The translations under genes and the position numbers were made by a program. A DNA stretch of 25,155 bases from assembly GCA_000433355.1 (NCBI GenBank), contig FR893132.1, forward strand, positions 1 to 25,155, given 5' to 3'. Below are positions 15,108 through 23,571 of this stretch, piece after piece; the first letter of the stretch is position 1; every line of letters begins with the position of its first letter. The DNA comes from Alistipes sp. CAG:435 (GTDB lineage: Bacteria > Bacteroidota > Bacteroidia > Bacteroidales > UBA932). Under the pieces are notes generated by a model. The model was given only the letters and a program-made list of their open reading frames with translations, searched no databases and was not told where the DNA came from.

Positions 15108-15115
15108 TAAGTTTG
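15108..15115 (+). promoter_or_regulatory. Putative -7 promoter box of glnS
   Basis: TAAGTTTG fits TAnnTTTG and lies 22 bases before the glnS start codon, giving a short leader. No clear TTTG box is found 19 bases upstream, where the inverted repeat lies instead. Confidence 0.45.
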
Positions 15116-15137
15116 TGAGTTTAATACTGACAGAACA

Positions 15138-16814
15138 ATGGAAGAAGCGAAAAATCCAACGGCCGAGGAGCCGAAAAGACTCAACTTTCTTGAGGAGATA
15201 ATAGAGGACGACCTGAAGTCCGGAAGAGTTAAGAGCGTGATGACACGTTTCCCTCCGGAGCCTAACGGGTACCTCCATCTCGGACACGCGAAGAGCATCT
15301 GCATCAACTTCGGGCTCGCCCAGAAGTACGGCGGAAAGACCAACCTCCGCTTTGACGACACCAACCCGACCAAGGAGGACACTGAATATGTCGATTCGAT
15401 CAAGGAGGACATCCAGTGGCTCGGCTTCCAGTGGGACAAGGAACTTTACGCTTCCGACTATTTCGACCAGCTTTACGCCTGGGCCGAGCAGATGATCGAG
15501 CGCGGTCAGGCCTACGTCGATGACCAGACCCAGGAGGAGATCAGCAAGGGACGCGGCACCGTGGACAAGCCGGGAACCGAGAGCCCTTACAGAAACCGTT
15601 CAGTAGAGGAGAACCTCCAGCTGTTCAGGGATATGAAGGCCGGCAAATACGCTGACGGAGAGAAGGTTCTCCGCGCGAAGATCGACATGGCTTCCCCGAA
15701 CATGATGTTCCGCGACCCTATTCTTTACCGCATCAAGCACGCCTCGCATCACCGCACGGGCGACAAGTGGTGCATCTACCCGATGTACGACTTCACCCAC
15801 GGCCAGTGCGACTCAATAGAGCACATCACCCACTCGATCTGCACTCTTGAGTTCGATGTCCACAGACCTCTGTACGACTGGTTCATCAAGACCCTTGAGA
15901 TCTGGCCGAGCCATCAGTACGAGTTCGCCAGACTGAACCTCACCTATACCTTGATGAGCAAGAGAAAGCTTCTGGAACTCGTCCAGAAAGGCCTTGTCTC
16001 CGGATGGGACGATCCACGTATGCCTACTCTCTGCGGAGTTCGCCGCCGTGGCTACACCGCCGAGGCCCTCAAGATGTTCTGCGAGAAGATCGGAGTCTCA
16101 AAGCGTGACCAGATGATGGATATCCAGCTTTTGGAATGGTGTGTGCGCCAGGATCTTAACGCAAGGGCCAACAGGTATATGGTCGTTCAGAAACCTTTGA
16201 AGGTCACCCTCACCAACTGGGAACCGGGCAAGGTGGAGTGGTTCGACTGCCCTCTCAACCCTGCCGAGCCGGAGGGAGCCACCCGCAAGGTTCCGTTCAC
16301 GGGAGAATTCTACATCGAGCGCGACGACTTTATGGAGGACGCTCCGAAGAAGTTCTTCCGCCTCAAACCAGACGGAGAGGTTCGTCTGAAATACACCTAC
16401 ATCATCAAGTGCGAGGAGGTCGTCAAGGATGCCGAGGGCAATGTTGTCGAGCTCAAGTGCACCTACGACCCTACCACGAAGCCGGGAGGAGGCGAATGGC
16501 GCTCTGTCAAAGGCACGATCCATTGGGTTTCAACTGAATATGCCCAAGAGATCGAGATCCGCAACTACGACCGTCTCTTCGTCAAGGAGGACATGAACTC
16601 CATTCCTGAGGACAAGGACTACAAGGACTTCCTCAACCCGGAGTCACTCACAATAGCTAAAGGTTACGCCGAGCCGGCCCTTCTTGAGGACAACTCCGGA
16701 ATCGCCGTCCAGTTCGAGCGCACCGGCTACTACTACAAGGATCCGGACAGCACCGCCGACAAGGTGATATTCAACAAGACGACAGCCCTGAAGGACTCCT
16801 ACAAGCCTGAATAA
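15138..16814 (+). CDS. glnS: Glutaminyl-tRNA synthetase
   Basis: A 558-residue cytoplasmic class I aminoacyl-tRNA synthetase that attaches glutamine to tRNA-Gln with ATP. The HIGH-type signature is RFPPEPNGYLHLGHAKS (residues about 37-53), and the KMSKS loop is LMSKRK (272-277). The Rossmann core includes NLRFDDTNPTKEDTEYVDSI, the pattern that separates GlnRS from GluRS, and DPRMPTLCGVRRRG. The C-terminal anticodon-binding beta-barrels are present (KVEWFDCPLNPAEP, GTIHWVSTEYAQEIEIRNYD). Length is normal for bacterial GlnRS. Having GlnRS means this lineage can charge tRNA-Gln directly. The LolC/E-type gene follows after 11 bases, so the two are probably co-transcribed. Confidence 0.97.
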   Translation: MEEAKNPTAEEPKRLNFLEEIIEDDLKSGRVKSVMTRFPPEPNGYLHLGHAKSICINFGLAQKYGGKTNLRFDDTNPTKEDTEYVDSIKEDIQWLGFQWDKELYASDYFDQLYAWAEQMIERGQAYVDDQTQEEISKGRGTVDKPGTESPYRNRSVEENLQLFRDMKAGKYADGEKVLRAKIDMASPNMMFRDPILYRIKHASHHRTGDKWCIYPMYDFTHGQCDSIEHITHSICTLEFDVHRPLYDWFIKTLEIWPSHQYEFARLNLTYTLMSKRKLLELVQKGLVSGWDDPRMPTLCGVRRRGYTAEALKMFCEKIGVSKRDQMMDIQLLEWCVRQDLNARANRYMVVQKPLKVTLTNWEPGKVEWFDCPLNPAEPEGATRKVPFTGEFYIERDDFMEDAPKKFFRLKPDGEVRLKYTYIIKCEEVVKDAEGNVVELKCTYDPTTKPGGGEWRSVKGTIHWVSTEYAQEIEIRNYDRLFVKEDMNSIPEDKDYKDFLNPESLTIAKGYAEPALLEDNSGIAVQFERTGYYYKDPDSTADKVIFNKTTALKDSYKPE

Positions 16815-16825
16815 CAGAGTAGGTT

Positions 16826-18034
16826 ATGCACCTGCCCCTTTTCATAGCCCGACGGTACCTGTTCGCGAAGAAGTCACACAACGTGATCAACATCATCTCC
16901 GCGATCAGTGCTGTCGGTATGGCTATAGGGACGGCTGCCCTGATCATCATCCTTTCAATCTACAACGGCTTCGACGAGCTTGTCAAATCGACACTCAGCA
17001 ACGTGGAGCCGGACATTCTCATCACCCCCGCCAAAGGCAAGGTCTTCATCCCCGAAGGCGAGGCGTTCGACCGGATCAAGGCGAATCCGATGATCGGTGA
17101 ATATGACCTCATCCTTCAGGAGAATGTGTTCGTGGATTATGACGGGCATCAGGGAATAGCCAAGGCCAAGGGCGTGGACAGCGCTTTCGAGGCGGAATCT
17201 CCTCTTGCGGAACATATCACCAACGGAGAGTTTTCCCTGCACAAAGGCCAGCTGCCGCAGATGGTTGTCGGCGCGGGCCTGGCTTACAAGATGGGAATGA
17301 ACCCGGCCTTCCTCGCCTCCGCGGAATTATATTTCCCGATCAGGGACAGGAATTTCTCGCTTGCGAACCCGGCGGCCTCGATTGAAACCGTACGGATGCG
17401 CCCTTCAGGAATATTCTCGGTCAACCAGCAGATTGACGATGATCTGATGATCGTGCCGATCGAGGAGATGAGAAAGCTGCTTGGCTATGAGGAAGAGGTT
17501 TCAGGAGTGGAGATCCGCCTGGCCGAAGGCTCCACCGCGAAAGACATCCGTTCCGCGATCAAGCATATTCAGAAAGAGTTAGGCCCTGAATTCAAGGTTT
17601 TGGACCGCTTCCGCCAGAATCCGTCGCTCTACAAGATGATGCGTTACGAGAAGGCGGCGATATTCCTGATCCTCATATTCGTCATCATCATCATCGCCTT
17701 GAATATCTTCGGCAGCATCACGATGCTGATCATCGAGAAGAAGGATGACATCGAGACCTACCGCAGCCTCGGGGCCACCGACCAGATGCTCCGCCGCACC
17801 TTCACTCTGGAAGGCTGGCTGATCTCCCTTCTCGGTCTCGCCGCCGGCCTTGTCATCGGCATCGGTTTCTCCCTCGCCCAACAAAATTTCGGTTTCATCA
17901 AGATGCCGGGCAGCTTCCTCGTGAACGCATACCCGGTCATCCTCCAGTGGCAAGACGTCCTCGCCACAATCATCGGTGTAGCCCTCATCGGCTACATCAT
18001 CGCCCTCCTCCCCGTCCGCCGCAACATCCGGTAG
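16826..18034 (+). CDS. LolC/LolE-type ABC transporter permease (lipoprotein release)
   Basis: A 402-residue inner-membrane protein of the FtsX/MacB-like permease family. It would extract outer-membrane lipoproteins from the inner membrane for transfer to the periplasmic carrier LolA. The N-terminus LFIARRYLFAKKSHNVINII and SVAVGMAIGT-like helix (about 21-45) are typical of LolC/E. A large periplasmic domain covers about 50-265, and three helices follow (about 272-300, 325-350 and 370-395). The cytoplasmic coupling segment IEKKDDIETYRSLGATDQMLRR lies between helices 2 and 3. The LolD ATPase is not encoded nearby, as is usual in Bacteroidota. With the many lipoproteins in this window, such a system is needed by the cell. 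It is probably transcribed with glnS. Confidence 0.88.
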   Translation: MHLPLFIARRYLFAKKSHNVINIISAISAVGMAIGTAALIIILSIYNGFDELVKSTLSNVEPDILITPAKGKVFIPEGEAFDRIKANPMIGEYDLILQENVFVDYDGHQGIAKAKGVDSAFEAESPLAEHITNGEFSLHKGQLPQMVVGAGLAYKMGMNPAFLASAELYFPIRDRNFSLANPAASIETVRMRPSGIFSVNQQIDDDLMIVPIEEMRKLLGYEEEVSGVEIRLAEGSTAKDIRSAIKHIQKELGPEFKVLDRFRQNPSLYKMMRYEKAAIFLILIFVIIIIALNIFGSITMLIIEKKDDIETYRSLGATDQMLRRTFTLEGWLISLLGLAAGLVIGIGFSLAQQNFGFIKMPGSFLVNAYPVILQWQDVLATIIGVALIGYIIALLPVRRNIR

Positions 18035-18091
18035 ATTTTCTCACGGGACAGCAGGGACATTCGGGAAGGAATGCTTACCTTCGCAACAATT

Positions 18092-18253
18092 AGAAGCTGT
18101 TTTGAATTGTTTGTTTGAAGGTTTGAGAGTGAAAAACTTCAGTTTCGACCGCTTCTTCCAAGGAAGATAGCGGTGCTATCTGACTGAAGAAGCGGGAAGA
18201 AAATGAAGATTTTTCACCTCAAAGAACATTTCAAACAATTCAAAACAGCTTCT
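18092..18253. repeat. 162-base palindromic intergenic element (MITE-like)
   Basis: The whole stretch folds back on itself. The outer arms are a perfect 22-base inverted repeat (18092-18113 with 18232-18253, core AAGCTGTTTTGAATTGTTT). Further inward, TGAAAAACTTCA faces a matching TGAAGATTTTTCA, and CCGCTTCTTC faces GAAGAAGCGG. The centre is AGATAGC-GGT-GCTATCT. TTA occurs on both sides (18090-18092 and 18253-18255). No coding capacity is seen. This could be a non-autonomous transposable element, a REP-like intergenic repeat, or a very large hairpin terminator for the LolC/E-type gene. Copy number elsewhere cannot be judged here. Confidence 0.75.
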
Positions 18254-18267
18254 TAACTAATCACATT

Positions 18268-18603
18268 ATGATAATACCTGACTGGGCCAAGGAGCTGAAC
18301 TGCTCCATAACCGTCTGCGACAAGGACGGAGTGATTATCTATCAGAACGATCCTGCCGTGAGACAGTACGAGAAGCATGGCAGCCTGATCGGAAAGAACC
18401 TTTTCGGCTGCCACGGTGAACGTTCCGCAGGCATAATCCGTCACATGCTGGAGACGGGCGGCACGAACTGCTACACCATCGAGAAGCAAGGTGTACACAA
18501 ATTCATCTTCCAGAGCGCCTGGAAGGAAGACGACGAGGTGAAGGGGCTATGCGAGATCTCCATCATCACTCCATCGGAGATGCCTCACTACGTCAGGGAA
18601 TAA
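18268..18603 (+). CDS. Stand-alone PAS-domain protein
   Basis: A 111-residue soluble protein that consists of one PAS fold and nothing else. The PAS pattern is visible: NCSITVCDKDGVIIYQNDPA (first strands), GSLIGKNLFGCH (the hinge typical of PAS with LIGKN), RSAGIIRHMLETGG, the strand NCYTIEKQGVHKFIFQSAW, and the last strand VKGLCEISIIT. No kinase, cyclase or DNA-binding part follows before the stop. Cysteines are present in SITVC, FGCH, TNCY and GLCE. It must act through a partner or as a sensor/binding module; the ligand is unknown. The gene begins 14 bases after the palindromic element, and its last 11 bases overlap the end of the convergent membrane-protein gene. Confidence 0.75.
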   Translation: MIIPDWAKELNCSITVCDKDGVIIYQNDPAVRQYEKHGSLIGKNLFGCHGERSAGIIRHMLETGGTNCYTIEKQGVHKFIFQSAWKEDDEVKGLCEISIITPSEMPHYVRE

Positions 18604-18994
18604 AGGATTTGAATATGAACCGGCAGGCCGCGAGGATGAGCATCGGGCCGAGGCCGGAGTAGAAGGATGCGATGAACTCAGCGGGGAGTCCGGGTATGAA
18701 CTTCAGGCTGACGCCAAGGCATGCCATGCCCACAATCAGAATCCATCCGCCGGGTGGGAATGTCTGCCAGGGAGTCGTCTTCCGCGGCAGTCCGGCGATG
18801 CGCGCCGAGTACTTGTTCACGGCTTTGCGGAACATGAGGTAGAAGCACATCAGCACAAAGGCCGTGATGAGCAGCAGCCACCAGAGCCTTTCCGTAGGCA
18901 TTGTCAAGTACGCCTGGATGCCTTTGACGGCGATGACAACCCCCGGCGCTCCCCAAAGGAGGGCGGCGATGTAATAGAGGATTTTTTTGTTCAT
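18593..18994 (-). CDS. Small membrane protein of unknown function, four predicted helices
   Basis: A 133-residue inner-membrane protein that I do not recognise. Hydrophobic segments lie at about residues 5-27 (YYIAALLWGAPGVVIAVKGI), 38-56 (LWWLLLITAFVLMCFYLMF), 82-101 (GGWILIVGMACLGVSLKFI) and 108-130 (FIASFYSGLGPMLILAACRF). A basic cytoplasmic-type loop, RKAVNKYSARIAGLPRKTT, lies between helices 2 and 3. Its ATG is 36 bases after the stop of the LTA-synthase-like gene on the same strand, so the two are probably one operon. This may link it to envelope phosphoglycerol or lipid modification, but only position supports that. Its end overlaps the PAS gene tail to tail by 11 bases. Confidence 0.7.
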   Translation of the reverse strand: MNKKILYYIAALLWGAPGVVIAVKGIQAYLTMPTERLWWLLLITAFVLMCFYLMFRKAVNKYSARIAGLPRKTTPWQTFPPGGWILIVGMACLGVSLKFIPGLPAEFIASFYSGLGPMLILAACRFIFKSFIP

Positions 18995-19030
18995 ACCTGA
19001 TAGTTTATCTTGCGGCTATCTGTCTGTCAT

Positions 19031-21166
19031 TTACCACGGCTTAAGGTTGACAGTCTGGTAGAATGCCTGGGCTTCCCTCACCAGGGAGTCCGCCGGTGTC
19101 TCCTTCGGCGTCTCGGTGTGGCTCCACGGTCCGGTCTCCCTCACGTCGAACTGCCGGATTCGGCGAACCGGCGAGAGGACGGTCAGCACATCATCACTGT
19201 AGTAGCCCAGATCCTGGTAGGTGGCCATGAACGCCCGCTGGTTGTAGTCCGGCGCGAGGATGTTCTGGCCGTAGAACTTCGAGTCATAGGAGAAGTGCAA
19301 CAGGGAGAAGATGGTCGGCATCAGGTCAATCTGGGAGCAAAGCTTCTCCACCCTCCGAGGCTGGATGAAGCCCGGGGAATAGACGATCGCCGGTATGTGG
19401 TACTTGTCCACCGGGATGCTGGTCTTGCCGGCGCTGGAGGCGCAGTGGTCGGCCACGACGATGAACACGGTGTTGCCGAACCACGGTCTGCGCGAGGCCT
19501 CGGCGAGGAACTGGCCGATGGCGAAATCGGTGTACTTCACGGCGGCGGAGCGCGACTTCATCTCACCGTCGTAGGTGATCTTCCCTTCCGGGAATGTGTA
19601 CGGACGATGATTGCTGATTGTGAATATGATGGCGTGGAACGGAGTCCCGCTCTCGGCCTTCTTGTCGAACTCCTTCAAGGCCACCCTGTACGAATCCTCG
19701 TCGCAGGTACCCCAGATGTTGCTGAACGTTATGTCCTCCTTCGGATAACAGTACTTGTCGATGATCTCGAAGCCGTTGCCGGAGAAGTAGGCGCGCATGT
19801 TGTCGAAATAGCTGTCGCCGCCGTAGATGAACGAGGTCGTGTAGCCGTTCTCCCTCAGCACGGTGCCGGTGGAGAAAAGTCCGGCGTTGTCCGGCCTTTT
19901 GATAAGGCTTTCGCCGGCGCTCGGCGGAATGCAGAGGGTCAGGGCCTCAAGGCCGCGGACGGACCGGTTGCCGGCGGCGTAGAGGTTGTCGAAGACAAGG
20001 CTCTTTTCAATGAGCGTGTCCAGATTCGGAGTGATGCCGTCCTCATTGCCATAGGCGGCGAGGAAATCGGCGCTCAGGCTCTCGACGGTGATCATCACGA
20101 TGTTCTTCCTGACAGGCGGAACGGAGTCCCTTATCATCCGCACGGCGGCATCGGCCGGCTGGTCTGCCTGCCGGACCGCGGAGCCAGCCTCCTCTCGGAC
20201 AGGAACCTGGCCGCAAAGCGCGAGTTTGAGTCCCTGCGCCTCATCCTCGGGAAGCATCTGATAGAACCTGTCATATTCAAGAGTGCTGCTGCTGTAGGCC
20301 TCAAGGAAATTCCAGCATCCGTTGCACTGCAACTCGGTCGCGTAGTTATTGGAGCTCTGGAGGTTACGGTAGCTGAAACGCAGCCAGAAGAAGCTTCCGG
20401 CGAACAGCACCGCATAGATGACGAATGTCGCCAGGAACGGAACGGCTCCCCCGTTGCCGGACTCGCTGAAATCCTTCCGCCGGAACAGCCGCCAACAGAT
20501 CAGCACCGCCACAAGAAAGACCCCGAGGAACATCGGCACGATAGGATATGATTCCATGATGTTCCCGATCACCTCGTTCGTGTAGACCAGATAGTCAACC
20601 GCTATGAAGTTGTACCTCACGCCGAACTCGTTCCAGAAGACACACTCAGAGATGGCGTTCACTATCATCAGGAATATGTACAGCCCCATAGTGAACAGCA
20701 GTCCGGCCTTGCACCAACCCTTCCTGATGTTCGGGATGAACAGCCTCAGGCAGAACGCGCCGAGAAGCAGGAGGGAGAGCAGACGGGCTATCGTCGGAAC
20801 GACGGAACCATATTCAGTGAATATGTTGGATGGCAGCAATGAATAGACCGCGAAGGCGAGCAGGGTGGCTCCGATAATGTAGCAGAGCGGCTTTTTGTAC
20901 TTGGCGTCGTTCAGCGTGGCCTGCACCACCATCGCCGGTGCGAGCGCGAGCAGGGAGAACGCCACATCATTGACAAAGCCTAACAGAAAGATCTTAAGCC
21001 ATTCCAGCGCCGTGAATCCGATTACGGTAGGCGGAGTGAACAGCAGCAATATTCTTGTGATGAAGCCAAGCGCCACGGAAAAGGTGATGAAGACCGGCGC
21101 GAAGTACCTGAACCAGTCGTGGACCTTCCTCGTTTTGTCATAGTTTCTTAAACAATTCCTGTTCAT
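19031..21166 (-). CDS. LTA-synthase-family sulfatase-fold transferase (phosphoglycerol-transferase-like)
   Basis: A 711-residue inner-membrane enzyme. Five to six helices occupy about residues 20-265, followed by an extracytoplasmic alkaline-phosphatase-type domain (about 350-660). Family motifs are present: NIVMITVESLSADFLAAYG with metal ligand Glu362; GNRSVRGLEALTLCIPP around the nucleophile; FTISNHRPYTFPEG; and VVADHCASSAGK with Asp573/His574. Related proteins (LtaS, OpgB) usually have Thr in the GxRTVRG position; here it is Ser402, which could still serve as nucleophile. The family moves phosphoglycerol or phosphoethanolamine from phospholipids to glycans or lipids. The acceptor in this Gram-negative cell is unknown. 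The gene is divergent from the GH2 gene and is followed by the small membrane protein gene. Confidence 0.88.
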   Translation of the reverse strand: MNRNCLRNYDKTRKVHDWFRYFAPVFITFSVALGFITRILLLFTPPTVIGFTALEWLKIFLLGFVNDVAFSLLALAPAMVVQATLNDAKYKKPLCYIIGATLLAFAVYSLLPSNIFTEYGSVVPTIARLLSLLLLGAFCLRLFIPNIRKGWCKAGLLFTMGLYIFLMIVNAISECVFWNEFGVRYNFIAVDYLVYTNEVIGNIMESYPIVPMFLGVFLVAVLICWRLFRRKDFSESGNGGAVPFLATFVIYAVLFAGSFFWLRFSYRNLQSSNNYATELQCNGCWNFLEAYSSSTLEYDRFYQMLPEDEAQGLKLALCGQVPVREEAGSAVRQADQPADAAVRMIRDSVPPVRKNIVMITVESLSADFLAAYGNEDGITPNLDTLIEKSLVFDNLYAAGNRSVRGLEALTLCIPPSAGESLIKRPDNAGLFSTGTVLRENGYTTSFIYGGDSYFDNMRAYFSGNGFEIIDKYCYPKEDITFSNIWGTCDEDSYRVALKEFDKKAESGTPFHAIIFTISNHRPYTFPEGKITYDGEMKSRSAAVKYTDFAIGQFLAEASRRPWFGNTVFIVVADHCASSAGKTSIPVDKYHIPAIVYSPGFIQPRRVEKLCSQIDLMPTIFSLLHFSYDSKFYGQNILAPDYNQRAFMATYQDLGYYSDDVLTVLSPVRRIRQFDVRETGPWSHTETPKETPADSLVREAQAFYQTVNLKPW

Positions 21167-21224
21167 AGGATGAAATGATTGATGATTATGGGTGCGAAGT
21201 TAAGAAATTCCGATGATTATTGCT

Positions 21225-21232
21225 AACTTTGT
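21225..21232 (+). promoter_or_regulatory. Putative -7 promoter box of the GH2 gene
   Basis: TAACTTTG fits TAnnTTTG. Transcription would begin within a few bases of 21239, where the longest frame has its first ATG. Translation is therefore likelier from the second ATG at 21260, unless the mRNA is leaderless. No TTTG box is present at the usual distance upstream. Confidence 0.45.
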
Positions 21233-21259
21233 CCAATTATGCGTAAATCATTCATCTTG

Positions 21260-23374
21260 ATGAAAAGACATTTATTCTGCGCCGTCGCGGCGGCGATTCT
21301 TTTTGCTGTCCTCCCTCTGGAGGCACAGATCCGTGGTTTCCGTCAGGAACAGTTGAAGGAATGGGAATTCAGCAAGGACGGCTCCTCTTGGCAGACCGTG
21401 AGCGTGCCGCATTCCTACAACGCCGAGGATGGCCATTCTCCTTATTACTACCGTGGCAAGGCGACTTATCGCTGTGATCTGAGGATCACCGATGTGAAGA
21501 AGACATATTATCTCTTTTTCGAGGGTGCGGCTCAGGCGGCGGTTGTCAAGGTCAACGGAGAGCAGGTAGCGGCCCACAAGGGTGGCTACACGCCTTTCTC
21601 CGCAAACATCACAGAGTCTTTGACCAGGGGTGTCAACAGGGTGGAGGTGATTTGCGACAACTCTGAGGACCTGGAGATGGCTCCTGTCACTTCGGACTTC
21701 AATAAGAACGGCGGACTGCACAATCCGGTCTGGCTTCTGGTCATGGATGATGTCTATTTTTCGCCGGAGGACTACGGAATGTACAGGCTTCGTTGCGAGA
21801 CTCCGGTCGTGACCAAGAAGAAAGTTGTCACCAATGTCAGGACCAAACTGGTCAACGCGGGCAATCGGGACGCGGACATCCTTGTGCGTGTCCAGCTTCT
21901 GGAGGCCAATGGCGCGTTGGGCTATCAGGCTGACCGCGAGGTCCTTGTCAAGGCGTTCTCTGAATATGACTTCGACCATGAGTTCATCCTTTCCGGCATG
22001 CATCTTTGGGAAGGCATGAAAGATCCTTACCTCTACACGATCAGGGTCGAGCTGTTCAAGGGAAAGAGGATGATGGACATCGCCGAGACAAAGGTCGGTT
22101 ACCGTTCGATAGGGATGGATCCGGAGAGAGGATTCCTTCTGAACGGTCGTCCTTACCCTCTCCGTGGCGTGGCGATGCATCAGGACACTGATGGGAAGGC
22201 CTCCGCGTTGACTCAGGCTGACTATCGCCGCGACTACCGCATCGTCAAGGAGCTTGGGGCGAACTTCCTGCGTCTCGCCCATTATCCGCATAACGACTTC
22301 GCGTTCCAGCTTTGTGACTCTCTCGGAATCATTGTCCAGACGGAGATTCCTTGGGTCAATGTGTGCGGAACCAACGCCACACAGGCCTATTTCAACAATC
22401 TCCACCATCAGATGAAGGAGATGGTGAACAACCTCTACAACCATCCTTCCATCGCGTTCTGGGGAATGTGGAACGAGCTTGACACCTGGGGCAACAACAA
22501 TGACCTCCAGGGACCGCTTGACGCGGAAAGAGTGGTCAAGGAGACAGAAAGACTCTACAATTACACGAAAAAACTGGATCCGGACCGCTTTGTGGGTTTC
22601 ACGGATTGCTCGAACCTGTCAAGGGACGGGTACACGAGCCTTAAAGGCGACTTTTGTTCACAGAACCTTTACTACGGCTGGTACAGAACCCCTAACGAGT
22701 TCTCAGGGTTCACCACAACTTTGAAGAAGGTTCGTGGACTGAGGTCGGACATCCCGATCAATGTCTCTGAATATGGAGTCGGCGTCAACCCTTACTGCCA
22801 TGTCTGGAATCCAGTCGAGGCCATCCGTGACAAGGATGAGGATTCCAAGCATTATGAAGAATATGGCAACCGTTTCCATGAGTCTCATGTCCGCCAGATA
22901 AAGGCCATGCCTTGGCTGAACTTCACGTCTGTCTGGATCCTGTTCGATTTCCCTGTGGCCAACCGTCAGGAAGGTTACATGGATTCCGAGGACGGGGTCA
23001 AGTTCGTGAAAAACAACGACCGCAAGTACATGAATGACAAAGGGCTTGTTACCCGTGACCGCCAGACTAAAAAGGACGTGTTCTACCTTTACAAGTCCCT
23101 TTGGAACAAGGATGAGACCACGGTTCACATCACCTCCGGCCGTCTCAAGTACTTCCCTGCCGGACAGGATCTCCGCATCAAGGTCTATAGCAACGCGAAG
23201 TACCTGACCCTCTATCAGAACGGCCGCCAAGTCGACCGGATGATAAGTACCGGAGAGACTACAGGTGTGGTCTGGACTTTCCCCGCCGTCCGCCTGAAGA
23301 CCGACGAGGACACCTTCAAGGTTGTCGCCAACGACGGCACCACCGACCAGATCGTCCTCCGGAAAGCCAGATAG
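21260..23374 (+). CDS. Exported glycoside hydrolase family 2 enzyme (beta-galactosidase-like)
   Basis: A 704-residue enzyme with a signal peptide (MKRHLFCAVAAAILFAVLPLEAQ). An in-frame ATG at 21239 would add seven residues but lies at the expected transcription start. Domain order is that of GH2: jelly-roll sugar-binding domain (about 30-190, with YYRGKATYRCDL and AHKGGYTPFSANIT), Ig-like domain (about 200-290), then the TIM barrel (about 295-590). The barrel contains GFLLNGRPYPLRGVAMHQD, the acid/base Glu406 in FWGMWNELDTWG and the proposed nucleophile Glu504 in NVSEYGVGV. A short C-terminal beta-domain follows. The absence of the long C-terminal domains of LacZ makes it one of the shorter GH2 types (galactosidase, glucuronidase or similar). 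It is single, with its own promoter and terminator, and is not a part of a SusC/D operon here. Confidence 0.9.
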   Translation: MKRHLFCAVAAAILFAVLPLEAQIRGFRQEQLKEWEFSKDGSSWQTVSVPHSYNAEDGHSPYYYRGKATYRCDLRITDVKKTYYLFFEGAAQAAVVKVNGEQVAAHKGGYTPFSANITESLTRGVNRVEVICDNSEDLEMAPVTSDFNKNGGLHNPVWLLVMDDVYFSPEDYGMYRLRCETPVVTKKKVVTNVRTKLVNAGNRDADILVRVQLLEANGALGYQADREVLVKAFSEYDFDHEFILSGMHLWEGMKDPYLYTIRVELFKGKRMMDIAETKVGYRSIGMDPERGFLLNGRPYPLRGVAMHQDTDGKASALTQADYRRDYRIVKELGANFLRLAHYPHNDFAFQLCDSLGIIVQTEIPWVNVCGTNATQAYFNNLHHQMKEMVNNLYNHPSIAFWGMWNELDTWGNNNDLQGPLDAERVVKETERLYNYTKKLDPDRFVGFTDCSNLSRDGYTSLKGDFCSQNLYYGWYRTPNEFSGFTTTLKKVRGLRSDIPINVSEYGVGVNPYCHVWNPVEAIRDKDEDSKHYEEYGNRFHESHVRQIKAMPWLNFTSVWILFDFPVANRQEGYMDSEDGVKFVKNNDRKYMNDKGLVTRDRQTKKDVFYLYKSLWNKDETTVHITSGRLKYFPAGQDLRIKVYSNAKYLTLYQNGRQVDRMISTGETTGVVWTFPAVRLKTDEDTFKVVANDGTTDQIVLRKAR

Positions 23375-23393
23375 ACTCCCGGCCGCCTATGCG

Positions 23394-23434
23394 CCCTTTT
23401 ATGCCAGCCTCTCCGGCACCATAAAAGGGTTTTT
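23394..23434 (+). terminator. Rho-independent terminator of the GH2 gene
   Basis: The arms CCCTTTTATG (23394-23403) and CATAAAAGGG (23420-23429) are perfect 10-base complements, with GCC/GGC pairing possible inside the loop. TTTTT follows at once (23430-23434). The hairpin starts 20 bases after the GH2 stop. Confidence 0.85.
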
Positions 23435-23571
23435 CGTAACAGACATCTTCCAAGAGTTTGCCGACGTGAGGGAACCGTATGCTAAAAAAAGTTTCCTTTC
23501 CGGGAACCGATGATGCAAGAAATGCGTATCAATAGGATTTATATTGTCAGAGACTAAAAAACTATTGAATT

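Noticed and set aside
19010..20551. A 513-codon open frame on the plus strand opposite the LTA-synthase-like gene.
   Set aside because: It is the antisense of a well-supported enzyme gene. Its residues (long Arg/Gly/Val/His-rich stretches) show no domain; GC-rich codon use in the real gene keeps the opposite frame open.
21272..22444. A 390-codon open frame on the minus strand within the GH2 gene.
   Set aside because: It is fully inside a GH2 gene with both catalytic glutamates, and has no recognisable domain or signal.
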